A stretch of 64,000 nt of DNA from Pseudomonas pudica. GTDB taxonomy: Bacteria; Pseudomonadota; Gammaproteobacteria; Pseudomonadales; Pseudomonadaceae. Below, in pieces: positions 9,307 through 17,501 of the stretch (position 1 is its first letter; each line of letters opens with the position of its first letter). A program made the translations under genes and the position numbers. The notes beneath the pieces are model-generated. The model made no database searches and was not told the origin of the DNA. It saw only the letters and a list, made by a program, of their open reading frames with translations. The stretch is taken from the NCBI RefSeq assembly GCF_015680405.1, contig NZ_JADLJS010000003.1:1-64000 (forward strand), given 5' to 3'.

Positions 9307-9948
9307 TCAGGCCCCCTGCCGGCGCATCGCCAGGATCGCCGCACCAAAACCGATAAAGGTGGTGCCCACCACCCGGCTCACCCAGCGCGACAACGACGGC
9401 CGGGTCAGCACGCCCTTGGCCCGCGCCGCCAATGCGGCATACAGGCTCAGCGAAACCAGCGACAACGCAACGAATATTCCGGTCAGGATCAGGAACTGCG
9501 GCAGCAACGCCGCACCTTGGTCGATGAACTGCGGGAACAGTGCGGTGAAGAACATGGTCGCCTTGGGGTTGGTCACTGCCGTGAGGAAGGCCGACTTGTA
9601 GAGCTTCAGCGGCGTGGGCCGGACCTTGGCCACACCCTCTGCGGCGCCCTGCGCCAGCATCGGGCTCTTTTTCAGCAATTGCCGCGCCCCCAGGTAGAAC
9701 AGGTAGCCCGCCCCCAGGATCTTCACGGCGTTGAACAGCATTTCGGAACTGGCCAACAGCGCGCCAAGCCCCAGCATGGCAGCTGCCGAAAGGCAGAACA
9801 GGCCCGAGCCATTGCCCAGCGACGACCAGATCGCGCTGCGCTGGCCATGGGCCAGGCTGTTGTTGATGGCCATGAGGGTGGCAGGGCCGGGGCTGGCGAT
9901 CGCGATGGCAGCGACCAGGGTAAAGGCAAACAGCGAGTGAGAATCCAT
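9307..9948 (-). CDS. LysE/RhtB-family exporter
   Basis: 213 residues, the usual LysE-family size, with about six hydrophobic segments. The signature region AIASPGPATLMAINNSLAHG lies at residues ~15-34 and the second conserved block TAVTNPKATMFFTALFPQF at ~130-148. Family members export amino acids or related compounds. The start at 9948 is the ATG giving the standard MDSHSLFAF N-terminus; upstream open frame is unsupported. No regulator is directly divergent. Confidence 0.88.
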   Translation of the reverse strand: MDSHSLFAFTLVAAIAIASPGPATLMAINNSLAHGQRSAIWSSLGNGSGLFCLSAAAMLGLGALLASSEMLFNAVKILGAGYLFYLGARQLLKKSPMLAQGAAEGVAKVRPTPLKLYKSAFLTAVTNPKATMFFTALFPQFIDQGAALLPQFLILTGIFVALSLVSLSLYAALAARAKGVLTRPSLSRWVSRVVGTTFIGFGAAILAMRRQGA

Positions 9949-9998
9949 TTTCAGGCTCGTCAGACAATCAGGAAAGGCCGCGCGCAGGGTGCGCAGGT

Positions 9999-10199
9999 TC
10001 AGTCGGCATTCTGCCGCTTGGCCGCCTTCTTGGCGATAGCCTTCATCCGCGTTGCCGCCCGCTGCACGGTGGCCATCCTCTCGGGGCGCTTCATGCCCCG
10101 CCATTTGCGGATTTCGTCACGGGTGCGACCGCAGCTCACGCACAACTCGCTGTTGAGCTGGCACAGCGAGACGCAGGGGTTGTCGATGTCTTTGGCCAT
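9999..10199 (-). CDS. DUF1289-family small Cys-rich protein
   Basis: 66 residues. The N-terminal half has NPCVSLCQLNSELCVSCGRT, the four-cysteine DUF1289 pattern, which probably binds a metal. The second half is very basic (Lys/Arg/Ala helix). The ATG at 10199 gives the family's usual length. It lies 8 bases downstream of the stop of the next minus-strand gene (10208), so the two are probably cotranscribed. Function unknown. Confidence 0.85.
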   Translation of the reverse strand: MAKDIDNPCVSLCQLNSELCVSCGRTRDEIRKWRGMKRPERMATVQRAATRMKAIAKKAAKRQNAD

Positions 10200-10207
10200 G
10201 CCGCCAC

Positions 10208-10525
10208 TCAGCCAGGCATTTCTGCCTGCGCGCGCTCAGCGGCGCGGTGGAACACCTGGCACACTTCCTCGGCCTTGACCTTGCTGACCGACCTGGCAGC
10301 CAGCAGCTCGTCGACCACGCGCAAGCCCTGTTCCAGGGCGGTGGCCAGTTGCTCGGGGTCGGAGGCGTCAGCGATGTCACCCAGATAAGGAGCGATGAGA
10401 TACACGTAACGGTCCTGCAGCTTGAGCGCTTCCAGCGCGTCGAGGGCTTTCTGGAACCGATCGGCAGCGGCAGGGCTCATGCTCAATTTATCGAAATGAA
10501 TCAGGCTCACACGGTCAGTGGCCAT
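10208..10525 (-). CDS. conserved hypothetical protein, 105 residues
   Basis: Starts MATDRVSLIHFDKLSMSPAA at ATG 10525. Soluble and largely helical by composition, with no signal peptide and no Cys. A recognisable segment is LQDRYVYLIAPYLGDIADAS in the middle. It sits immediately upstream of the DUF1289 gene in the same direction. I do not recognise a family with a known activity. The frame is open to 10648, but the earlier Met lacks support. Confidence 0.65.
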   Translation of the reverse strand: MATDRVSLIHFDKLSMSPAAADRFQKALDALEALKLQDRYVYLIAPYLGDIADASDPEQLATALEQGLRVVDELLAARSVSKVKAEEVCQVFHRAAERAQAEMPG

Positions 10526-10842
10526 TTGGACGAATCTCCGTTTCCTGGTACGGCCAGGCCCACAAGCAGCAACGCTTCTACGGTGCTCGGATGTGCAGGC
10601 CCGGGGAATGCCCATCAGGTTACCAGAACGCGAAGCAGAAAGGGCCATCGCCCCCAGAACTAAAAGTAGTTGGCAGGTCGCGTAATGGACGCCCCGGGGC
10701 GTAATCGGGACAGGAGCCGCCGTTTCGCGCGCAGGATAATCCAGCCAGCAATCTCCCCGCCGAGGCAGTCATCGAACTCGGTAGCCCATACAAAACTACA
10801 AGCCTGCACCAGCAGGTAAGCCAGAAAGGGGCCTCATCATTC
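10526..10842. other. intergenic region upstream of the BCCT gene
   Basis: 317 bases between divergent transcription units. I see no gene, REP unit or strong terminator. It presumably holds both promoters and the BCCT leader; AAGGGG at 10826-10831 upstream of ATG 10843 is the likely ribosome site. Confidence 0.5.
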
Positions 10843-12591
10843 ATGGCAAAGGAACACATCACCGAAACGCTCGACCTTGGCGTGACGGACCCCTCGAAAA
10901 CCGCAGAAGCACGCCAGGACCGGCGTTTCGAGGGCAAGCTCGACTGGATCGTCTTTGGTTTCACCAGCCTCCTGGCTATCGCTTTCGTCCTCTGGGGCTT
11001 CCTCAACCAGGCCAGCCTCGCCACCAGCGCCTCCAGCGCGCAATCCTGGGTCATTCTCAACTTCGGCTGGTTCTTCGTGCTTACCTCCACGCTGTTCGTG
11101 GTGTTCGTGTTGTGGCTGGCCGCCAGCCGTTACGGCCGGGTCCCGCTGGGCCGTGATGGCGAACAGCCGGAATTCCGTACGGTGTCGTGGGTGGCGATGA
11201 TGTTCAGCGCCGGCATGGGCATCGGCCTGATGTTCTTCGGCGTTGCCGAACCGCTGTCGCACTATGTGTCGCCACCACCCGGGACGACCACCGGGCAGTC
11301 CAGCGAAGCGATGCAGGTGGCCATGGCCACCACGCTGTTCCACTGGACGCTGCACCCCTGGGCCATGTACGCCATCGTCGGCCTGGTGATTGCCTATGGC
11401 ACCTTCCGTCGCGGCCGCTCGCAGCTGATTTCCGCCGCCTTTCGGCCATTGATCGGCAAGCATGCCAACGGCCCGCTCGGCCGCCTGATAGACATGATGG
11501 CGATCTTCGCCACGCTGTTCGGCTCGGCAGCCTCGCTGGGCCTGGGCGCGCTGCAGATAGCCGGTGGCCTGGAATACAACGGCTGGATCGAAAGCCCCGG
11601 CAAGCTGTTCTACATCTCGATCATCACCCTGCTGACCATTGCCTTCGTCACCTCGGCGGTGTCGGGCATCGGCAAGGGCATCCAGTGGCTGTCCAACACC
11701 AACATGGTACTGGCGCTGGTGCTGGCGTTGTTCGTGTTCATCGTCGGCCCGACCCTGCTGATGCTCAACCTGCTGCCAACCTCGATCGGCATCTACGTCA
11801 AGATGCTGCCGGAAATGATGGCCCGCACCAACGCCAGCGGCGGCGAGCAGATGAACAGCTGGCTGGCCGGCTGGACCGTGTTCTACTGGGCCTGGTGGAT
11901 TTCCTGGACGCCGTTCGTGGGCATGTTCATCGCCCGCATCAGCCGCGGCCGCACCATCCGCCAGTTCGTTGCCGGGGTGCTGCTGGTACCGAGCCTGGTC
12001 AGCCTGGTGTGGTTCACCATCTTTGGCGGCGCGAGTATCGACGCCCTGCGTGAAGGCGCATTCCAGCTGGCCAACGGTGCGGTCAACAGCAACCACGCGC
12101 TGTACCAGTTGCTGGAAAGCTACCCGCTGGCCTCGGTGACATCGGTGCTGGTGATGGTGCTGGTGGGCATCTTCTTCGTCTCCGGTGCCGATGCGGCCTC
12201 GCTGGTAATGGGCACGCTGTCGGAGCATGGCACCACCACGCCATCGCGACGTACGGTGATCTTCTGGGGCGCACTGACCGGTACTGTTGCGGCAATCATG
12301 CTGGCGATTGGCGACCCGCGCGACCCCGGCGAGGCGCTGACCGGCCTGCAGAACCTGACCATCGTCGTGGCCCTGCCGTTCGTGGTGGTGATGGTGCTGC
12401 TGTGCCTGGCGCTGTACCGCGACCTGCGCAAGGACCCGATGATGCTGCGCCACCTGCGCGGCAACGAACTGATCGAGAAGGCCGTGCTGTATGGCGCGGT
12501 GAAGCATGGCGAAGAGTTCTACATCGTGGTGCAGGAGAAGAAGACTTCGACCAAGCCGGCTTCGGCAGAGGCCGAAGTGACCGCCAACTGA
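10843..12591 (+). CDS. BCCT-family betaine/carnitine/choline-type transporter
   Basis: 582 residues with about 12 hydrophobic segments. The BCCT hallmarks are visible: AGMGIGLMFFGVAEPLSHY near residue 125 and the aromatic substrate-site helix YWAWWISWTPFVGMFIARIS near residue 350. The protein ends in a short charged tail (VQEKKTSTKPASAEAEVTAN). BCCT carriers take up quaternary ammonium compounds using sodium or proton gradients. The substrate (choline, glycine betaine or carnitine) is not decided by what I can see, and no betaine catabolic genes are adjacent. Confidence 0.92.
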   Translation: MAKEHITETLDLGVTDPSKTAEARQDRRFEGKLDWIVFGFTSLLAIAFVLWGFLNQASLATSASSAQSWVILNFGWFFVLTSTLFVVFVLWLAASRYGRVPLGRDGEQPEFRTVSWVAMMFSAGMGIGLMFFGVAEPLSHYVSPPPGTTTGQSSEAMQVAMATTLFHWTLHPWAMYAIVGLVIAYGTFRRGRSQLISAAFRPLIGKHANGPLGRLIDMMAIFATLFGSAASLGLGALQIAGGLEYNGWIESPGKLFYISIITLLTIAFVTSAVSGIGKGIQWLSNTNMVLALVLALFVFIVGPTLLMLNLLPTSIGIYVKMLPEMMARTNASGGEQMNSWLAGWTVFYWAWWISWTPFVGMFIARISRGRTIRQFVAGVLLVPSLVSLVWFTIFGGASIDALREGAFQLANGAVNSNHALYQLLESYPLASVTSVLVMVLVGIFFVSGADAASLVMGTLSEHGTTTPSRRTVIFWGALTGTVAAIMLAIGDPRDPGEALTGLQNLTIVVALPFVVVMVLLCLALYRDLRKDPMMLRHLRGNELIEKAVLYGAVKHGEEFYIVVQEKKTSTKPASAEAEVTAN

Positions 12592-12608
12592 CCTGGCAAG
12601 TTTGTGGA

Positions 12609-12635
12609 ATCGGGGGCTGCTGCGCAGCCCCCGAT
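12609..12635. terminator. bidirectional hairpin between convergent genes
   Basis: Perfect 11-bp stem ATCGGGGGCTG / CAGCCCCCGAT with a 5-base loop, 17 bases after the BCCT stop and facing the VOC gene end. No long T run follows, so termination strength is uncertain. Confidence 0.6.
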
Positions 12636-12657
12636 CAAGATGCCTTCACTGCCGTGG

Positions 12658-13137
12658 TCAGCCCTTCAACGCCGCCTCTATCCTGGCCACATCGATCTTG
12701 CCCATCTGCATCATGGCATCGAACGCCCGCTTGGCCGCCGCCCGGTCGGGGTGGCCGATGGCTTCGATGAGGATGCGCGGGGTGATCTGCCACGAAATCC
12801 CCCATTTATCCTTGCACCAGCCGCAGACGCTGGCCTCCCCGCCGTTGCCGACAATGGCATCCCACAAGCGGTCGGTCTCGGCCTGGTCCTCGGTGCTGAC
12901 CTGGAATGAAAACGCCTCGCAATGCGTGAAGGCCTTGCCTCCGTTGAGCCCCACGCACGGAATACCCATGACGCTGAACTCCACGGTAATCACGTCACCC
13001 TGTTTCCCGGATGGATAATCAGCAGGTGCCTGATGCACCGCTATCACTGTCGTGTCAGGGAAGACGCTGGCGTAAAAGTTCGCGGCCTCCTCGGCGTCGT
13101 TGTCGTACCAGAGGCAGATTGTGTTCTTGGCTGTCAT
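12658..13137 (-). CDS. VOC-superfamily protein (PhnB / 3-demethylubiquinone methyltransferase-like fold)
   Basis: 159 residues starting MTAKNTICLWYDNDAEEAAN. The pattern FYASVFPDT..., the V(E)FSVMGIPCVGLNGGK block and CGWCKDKWGISWQITPRIL match the PhnB-like glyoxalase family, which lacks a single conserved reaction. It is a stand-alone gene convergent with the BCCT transporter. The exact role cannot be assigned; similar proteins are often annotated as VOC family only. Confidence 0.85.
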   Translation of the reverse strand: MTAKNTICLWYDNDAEEAANFYASVFPDTTVIAVHQAPADYPSGKQGDVITVEFSVMGIPCVGLNGGKAFTHCEAFSFQVSTEDQAETDRLWDAIVGNGGEASVCGWCKDKWGISWQITPRILIEAIGHPDRAAAKRAFDAMMQMGKIDVARIEAALKG

Positions 13138-13342
13138 GGTCTTGTTCCATGAAAGGGTGTGAGCCTTTGAGTCTAGTCTCACAGTCGCCGGTTGAAGCCT
13201 TGCAACATCCTGCAGACATTTCCGACATTAGGTAGTGAACCTGCTTACAAAAAAACGGTCTTTCGCTGACGGTCAACCCACCGACCGGTTCATCGGCCCA
13301 GTCACCGGGCCTACTTTTGTCCTGTTTCAGCGAAGACCCAAC

Positions 13343-13993
13343 ATGCCCGATTCCCGCCCGAATGCTTCCGCCCTCACTGCCCTGCGCGGCGGCCTGATCG
13401 CCACCCTGGTGGCCCTTGCCGCACCGGTGCACGCCGAAGAGCCTGCCAGCGATGCACGCTGGGTCAGCGACAGCCTGAGCACCTACGTGCGCAGCGGCCC
13501 CACCGATGGCCACCGCATTGTCGGTACGCTCAAGTCCGGGCAGAAGCTGACCCTGATCGGCAGCCAGGGCAACTACAGCCAGGTGCGCGGGCAGAACGGC
13601 GATGTGGTGTGGATCCTCAGCAACGATCTGCAGTCGGTGCCAGGCCAGAGCGAGCGCCTGCCGCAGCTCGATGCCCAGGTCGCGGACCTGACCGGGCAGT
13701 TGAAGAACATCGACGACAGCTGGAAAAACCGCGTACAGGGCATGCAGGAAACCCTGGACTCACGCAAGAAACTGATCGACGAACTGGAGGCGCGCAACAA
13801 GGCGCTGAATGAACAGCTCGACCAGAGCCAGTCGCAGCTGCGCGATACCCAGGCACGCCTGGGGGACGAGAACAAGCAGGTAATGATGCGCTACATGGTG
13901 TATGGCGGCAGCATTGCCGGCGCGGGCTTGCTGGCGGGACTGATCCTGCCGGCGCTGACCCGTGGGCGCAGGAAGAATGATCGCTGGTTCTGA
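13343..13993 (+). CDS. TIGR04211-type SH3-domain membrane protein
   Basis: 216 residues. An N-terminal signal peptide (cleavage near AHA-EE, residues ~31-33) is followed by a bacterial SH3 domain (YVRSGPTDGHRIVGTLKSGQ...), a coiled coil (residues ~105-180, LDAQVADLTGQLKNIDDSWK onward) and a C-terminal transmembrane helix (GGSIAGAGLLAGLILPAL) with a basic tail. This order matches the YgiM/TIGR04211 family. Start chosen at ATG 13343, directly before the signal peptide. Probably an envelope protein anchored by its C-terminus. Confidence 0.85.
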   Translation: MPDSRPNASALTALRGGLIATLVALAAPVHAEEPASDARWVSDSLSTYVRSGPTDGHRIVGTLKSGQKLTLIGSQGNYSQVRGQNGDVVWILSNDLQSVPGQSERLPQLDAQVADLTGQLKNIDDSWKNRVQGMQETLDSRKKLIDELEARNKALNEQLDQSQSQLRDTQARLGDENKQVMMRYMVYGGSIAGAGLLAGLILPALTRGRRKNDRWF

Positions 13994-14002
13994 CTGGGCC
14001 TT

Positions 14003-14112
14003 CCTGCACTGGCCTTTTCGCGGGCTTGCCCGCTCCCACAGGATTTCCAACAGGCTCAAGGCCTGTGCAGTACCTGTGGGAGCGGGCGAGCCCGCGAAAA
14101 GGCCAGTGCAGG
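14003..14112. repeat. REP pair (REPIN-like)
   Basis: Outer arms CCTGCACTGGCC / GGCCAGTGCAGG enclose facing CTTTTCGCGGGC units. It lies between the SH3-protein gene and the convergent small exported protein gene. Confidence 0.87.
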
Positions 14113-14119
14113 ACTGCAG

Positions 14120-14392
14120 CTACTTCCCGCGCGCCTTGTTGTAGATGGTCTTGGCCCGGTCAGCGGAGGCCTGGCACTTCTTCATGTCATTCGCAGCCTG
14201 CCCTTCCTTGGCCTGCTTCAACAACTCGTGATAGTCGTGCGCCATGCCACCGTGCAGTGCCTGGCCATCAGTCTTCTGAATTTCTTCAAGCTCCTTGATC
14301 TTGGCCGCACAGTTGCTCGCCGGGTCTGCGTGTGCGGCAAAACTGAGGACCGAGGCAATCACCAGCAAAGGTATGCATTTCGTGGATTTCAT
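14120..14392 (-). CDS. small exported protein, DUF1090-like
   Basis: 90 residues with a Sec signal peptide (MKSTKCIPLLVIASVLSFAA, cleavage near AHA-D). The mature 68 residues begin DPASNCAAKIKELEEIQKTD and carry one further Cys (KKCQASADRA), consistent with a disulfide and a helical hairpin. The CAAKIKELE start resembles the periplasmic DUF1090/YqjC family, but the rest is only weakly similar by eye. Start at ATG 14392, the only one giving a proper signal peptide. Confidence 0.7.
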   Translation of the reverse strand: MKSTKCIPLLVIASVLSFAAHADPASNCAAKIKELEEIQKTDGQALHGGMAHDYHELLKQAKEGQAANDMKKCQASADRAKTIYNKARGK

Positions 14393-14498
14393 GGAGCGTT
14401 CTCCTGGAAAACCTGAAGGGTCGTCGAGATGACATTGGCTCGACGCAGCAAACAGCATAGTCGGCCATACGCCCCGGCGCCTCGCTTCAGCCCGGGGG

Positions 14499-15407
14499 CT
14501 ATGCCCCCTCGGCAAACAGGAAATCGATGAACACCCGCACCCGCAGCGGCATGTGCCGGGCCTGGGGGTAGATCAGCATGAACGGCCGCGAGGTGCCGCC
14601 AAACTCGGCGAGCACTTCCACCAGTTCGCCGCTGGCCAGTGCGTCCTGCACGGTAAAGCGGTAAGCCTGCATCAGCCCGCCGCCATGGCGCACCAGCGTG
14701 GCGGTGGCGAGGAAGTCGCCCAGGCAGGTGAACCCACCCTGGGTTTCGATCTCCACCTGCTGGCCATCCTGGCGGAAGCTCCACGGCGGGCGTCGACCAC
14801 TGCTGGGCAGTTCGAACTGGATGCACTCATGTTGCAGCAAATCGTGCGGTGTCCGTGGCGTGCCGGCACGGGCCAGGTAGCCCGGCGTGGCCACCACCAC
14901 CAGTTCGGCATCTTCCAGGCGACGCGCCACCAGCCGCGAATCGGCCGGCTCGCGACCACGAATGGCCAGGTCGAACGGCTCCTCGGCAAAGTCGACATTG
15001 CGGTTGCTGACATGCACATCCACCTGCACCTTCGGGTAGCGCTGGCGAAACCTCGGCAGCAGCGGCAACAGCCGGTGATGAGCATAGGGCGTGGGTGCAC
15101 TGATACGCAGGCGGCCGCTCGGCTCGACCTGCCCGCCCGTGACCTGGCGCTCGGCCTCGACCAGTTGCCCCAGTGCTTGCCGGCATTGCTGGTAATAGGC
15201 CTGGCCGGCTGCAGACAGGCGCATCTGCCGGGTGGTGCGGACGAACAGGCGCACGCCCAGACGCTCTTCCAGGCGCGCCACGCTGCGGCTGACTGCCGCC
15301 GGCGTAACACCGGCCTCCGTGGCCGCAGCAGTGAAGCTGCCGCTGTCGGCGGCCAGGCAGAAGAGCTCCAGGCTGCCCAGTTGCAGGTCATCGAAATGGC
15401 GGGTCAT
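14499..15407 (-). CDS. LysR-family transcriptional regulator
   Basis: 302 residues. The N-terminal winged HTH is clear (LGSLELFCLAADSGSFTAAA; VSRSVARLEERLGVRLFVR), followed by a periplasmic-binding-like effector domain. It is transcribed divergently from the SDR gene at 15532, with a palindrome in the 124-base gap. Autorepression and inducer-dependent control of the SDR-tautomerase pair is the likely arrangement. ATG 15407 gives the canonical distance to the HTH. The inducer is unknown. Confidence 0.9.
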   Translation of the reverse strand: MTRHFDDLQLGSLELFCLAADSGSFTAAATEAGVTPAAVSRSVARLEERLGVRLFVRTTRQMRLSAAGQAYYQQCRQALGQLVEAERQVTGGQVEPSGRLRISAPTPYAHHRLLPLLPRFRQRYPKVQVDVHVSNRNVDFAEEPFDLAIRGREPADSRLVARRLEDAELVVVATPGYLARAGTPRTPHDLLQHECIQFELPSSGRRPPWSFRQDGQQVEIETQGGFTCLGDFLATATLVRHGGGLMQAYRFTVQDALASGELVEVLAEFGGTSRPFMLIYPQARHMPLRVRVFIDFLFAEGA

Positions 15408-15422
15408 GACGGCTCGATTGAT

Positions 15423-15433
15423 TACATGATGTA
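15423..15433. promoter_or_regulatory. candidate LysR operator
   Basis: TACAT-G-ATGTA palindrome in the LysR/SDR divergent gap, flanked by a direct repeat of CGATTGA (CGATTGA at 15415-15421 and again from 15435). It agrees with the LysR T-N11-A rule. Predicted by eye only. Confidence 0.45.
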
Positions 15434-15531
15434 TCGATTGAAATGCCGAGCTCCTCATTTTTCAAGTGCTTATTGCAACCTACAGTGGCTTCACACCGAG
15501 CCCCTGGCTCACTTCACTGGAGATCATGCAC

Positions 15532-16266
15532 ATGAACACGCCACGCACCGTCATCATTACCGGGGCCTCGAGCGGCCTGGGTTTCGCCCTAGCCGAGGCC
15601 TTCCTCGAACGCGGCGACAACGTGGTCGGCAACGCCCGTAGCCAGGCCCGCCTGGAGCAAGCCGCAGCCCGCCTCGGCAACCCTTCGCGCTTCATCGGCG
15701 TGGCTGGCGACATCGCCGAGCCAGACACGGCGCAGCAACTGTTCACCAGCGCCGAGCAAGCCTTTGGCGGGGTCGACCTGCTGATCAACAACGCCGGCAT
15801 CTTCATTGCCAAGCCGTTTGCCGAGTACAGCGAAGCGGATGTCGACGCTCTGGTCGGCACCAACCTCAAGGGGTTCTTCTACCCAGCCCAGGAAGCGGCG
15901 CGGGTCATGACCAGGCAAGGGCATGGGCAGATCATCGCCATCACCGCCTCCATCGCCTTGCAACCGGATACCCGCGTGCCAGCCCTGCTGCCGGTACTGG
16001 TCAAGGGCGGCCTGAACCAGGCGGTGAAAGGCCTGGCGCTGGAACTGGCAGCCAGCGGCGTGCAGGTGAATGCGGTGGCACCTGGGATCATCGACACACC
16101 GCTGCATGGCGGCAACACACAAGGCATGGGCGTGCTGTCACCCAGTGGCCGCACCGGCTCGCCGCAGGATGTCGTGGATGCAGTGTTGTACCTGGCCGAC
16201 TCACGCTTCGTCAGTGGCGTGATCCTGCCGGTGGATGGCGGTAGCACCGCTGGCACCTGGCACTGA
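15532..16266 (+). CDS. SDR-family protein lacking the catalytic tyrosine
   Basis: 244 residues. The Rossmann nucleotide site TGASSGLG is at residues ~11-18, and NNAG follows near residue 86. Ser of the SDR active site is probably in ITASIAL. However, the position four residues before the conserved Lys (PVLVKGGLN) is Pro rather than Tyr. This makes classical hydride-transfer chemistry doubtful, although related atypical SDRs with KGGLN motifs are common. ATG 15532 is favoured over 15526 because GGAG lies 9 bases upstream. It forms an operon with the tautomerase, 16 bases downstream. Confidence 0.82.
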   Translation: MNTPRTVIITGASSGLGFALAEAFLERGDNVVGNARSQARLEQAAARLGNPSRFIGVAGDIAEPDTAQQLFTSAEQAFGGVDLLINNAGIFIAKPFAEYSEADVDALVGTNLKGFFYPAQEAARVMTRQGHGQIIAITASIALQPDTRVPALLPVLVKGGLNQAVKGLALELAASGVQVNAVAPGIIDTPLHGGNTQGMGVLSPSGRTGSPQDVVDAVLYLADSRFVSGVILPVDGGSTAGTWH

Positions 16267-16282
16267 CAGAGGAGCGAGAACC

Positions 16283-16489
16283 ATGCCCTATGTTCACATC
16301 CGCGTGACCGATGAAGGCGTAAGCGCTGAGCACAAGCGCCAGCTGATCGAACAGACGACCCGCATGCTGCAGCAGGTGCTGGGCAAGCCGCCGGCCAGTA
16401 CCTTCGTGGTGATCGAAGAGGTGCCGACCGATAACTGGGGGGTTGGTGGAGAGACAGTGACCGCAGTGCGGGCCCGAGAGCGAGGGTGA
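16283..16489 (+). CDS. 4-oxalocrotonate tautomerase-family protein
   Basis: 68 residues. Met is followed directly by Pro (MPYVHIRVTDEGVSAEHKRQ), so after Met removal Pro1 would be the general base as in 4-oxalocrotonate tautomerase. A central LLQ/QVLGKPPASTFVVIEEV and VGG turn complete the beta-alpha-beta fold. It lies 16 bases after the SDR gene in one operon under the divergent LysR. Natural substrate unknown. Confidence 0.87.
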   Translation: MPYVHIRVTDEGVSAEHKRQLIEQTTRMLQQVLGKPPASTFVVIEEVPTDNWGVGGETVTAVRARERG

Positions 16490-16493
16490 CCCC

Positions 16494-16514
16494 AGGGGCT
16501 GCTGTGCAGCCCCT
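16494..16514. terminator. hairpin between convergent genes
   Basis: Stem AGGGGCTG / CAGCCCCT with loop CTGTG, four bases after the tautomerase stop and overlapping the stop codon region of the convergent LysR gene. No T run. Confidence 0.55.
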
Positions 16515-17394
16515 ACTGACGCAACCGCTCCAGCGACTGCAACACATACCCCGTGGCCAGCTCCACCTGCCCTTCCCGACAGGCAATGCCCAGTTGCCTC
16601 CACAACCCCGGCCGCAGCGGCCGGCGGGCAATGCGCCGGTCCAGCTCGGCCGACGCCCCCTCCTGCGGCAGCAACGTCGCCCCATACCCGGCCCCGACCA
16701 GGCTCTTGATCGCATCGTTGTAGTTCAGCTCGATTCGCGGCTCGGGGTACAACCCCGCTGCCGCGAACCACTCGCCGGTCACCCGCGAAAGCTGGGTGCT
16801 GCTGTCGTTGAGGATCAACGCCCGCTGCGCCAGCCAGGCCGGCGTGACCCTGGCCGGTGGCTGCCAGTCGGCCGGCACGTAGGCCAGGATCGGGTCACGC
16901 CGCCAGGGCGTAACCGCAAGCCCTTTGCCGGCAACCTGCGGCAAGGCCACCAGGCCGATATCCAGCGTGCCCTCGCGCAAGCGCGCCAACGAGGCCTGGG
17001 AGGTCAGCACCTGTACCTGCACATCGATCCCCGGGTGCACCGTGCGCAAGTGCTCCAGCGCCTGCGGCAGCAGGTGGGCGATGGCGCCGGTGGAGGCACC
17101 CAGGCGCACCCGGCCCGTCAGGCCCTCGACCTGCCGGCGCACTTCATCCAGCGCCAGGTCGGCGTCGGCCAGCAGGCGGCGGGCACGGGCCAGCAGGGTT
17201 TCGCCAATGACCGTGGGCCGCACCTGGCCGCGGGTGCGGGTAAGCAACGAGGCGCCGATGCGCGCCTCCAGCTCGGCCACGTGCAGGCTGATGGTGGGCG
17301 GTGCCAGGTTGAGCTGGCGGGCGGCTTCGGCAAAGGAGCCCAGGTCTGAAATGACCACCAGGGTGCGGAGGCGATCGAGGCTGATTTCGCGCAT
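16513..17394 (-). CDS. LysR-family transcriptional regulator (divergent from argC)
   Basis: 293 residues. The N-terminal HTH reads [20 protein letters not shown] ... [20 protein letters not shown], followed by an effector domain with [20 protein letters not shown]. It lies back to back with the type-2 argC gene, whose expression it may control through the TGAATAT inverted repeat in the gap. The effector is not evident from sequence. Start at ATG 17394 gives the normal family N-terminus. Confidence 0.9.
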   Translation of the reverse strand: MREISLDRLRTLVVISDLGSFAEAARQLNLAPPTISLHVAELEARIGASLLTRTRGQVRPTVIGETLLARARRLLADADLALDEVRRQVEGLTGRVRLGASTGAIAHLLPQALEHLRTVHPGIDVQVQVLTSQASLARLREGTLDIGLVALPQVAGKGLAVTPWRRDPILAYVPADWQPPARVTPAWLAQRALILNDSSTQLSRVTGEWFAAAGLYPEPRIELNYNDAIKSLVGAGYGATLLPQEGASAELDRRIARRPLRPGLWRQLGIACREGQVELATGYVLQSLERLRQ

Positions 17395-17416
17395 GGGCCA
17401 ACTCGTTCAGGAAAGA

Positions 17417-17440
17417 TGAATATCTCGATCATCATATTCA
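17417..17440. promoter_or_regulatory. candidate LysR operator upstream of argC
   Basis: Inverted repeat TGAATAT - 10 bases - ATATTCA, the only AT-rich dyad in the LysR/argC gap. It is positioned 23 bases upstream of the LysR start and ~60 bases upstream of argC. Confidence 0.45.
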
Positions 17441-17501
17441 AATTTTCTTTACCAGAGCCACAAGCGAGCATAGGCCATCCCTCCCCGATCGGACTTTGAC
17501 C

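Noticed and set aside
10526..10842. Riboswitch in the BCCT leader
   Set aside because: The GC-rich leader can fold, but I could not match it to any known riboswitch consensus.
10837..12507. 556-codon minus-strand open frame
   Set aside because: Antisense to the BCCT transporter; His/Gln/Arg-rich composition typical of reverse frames.
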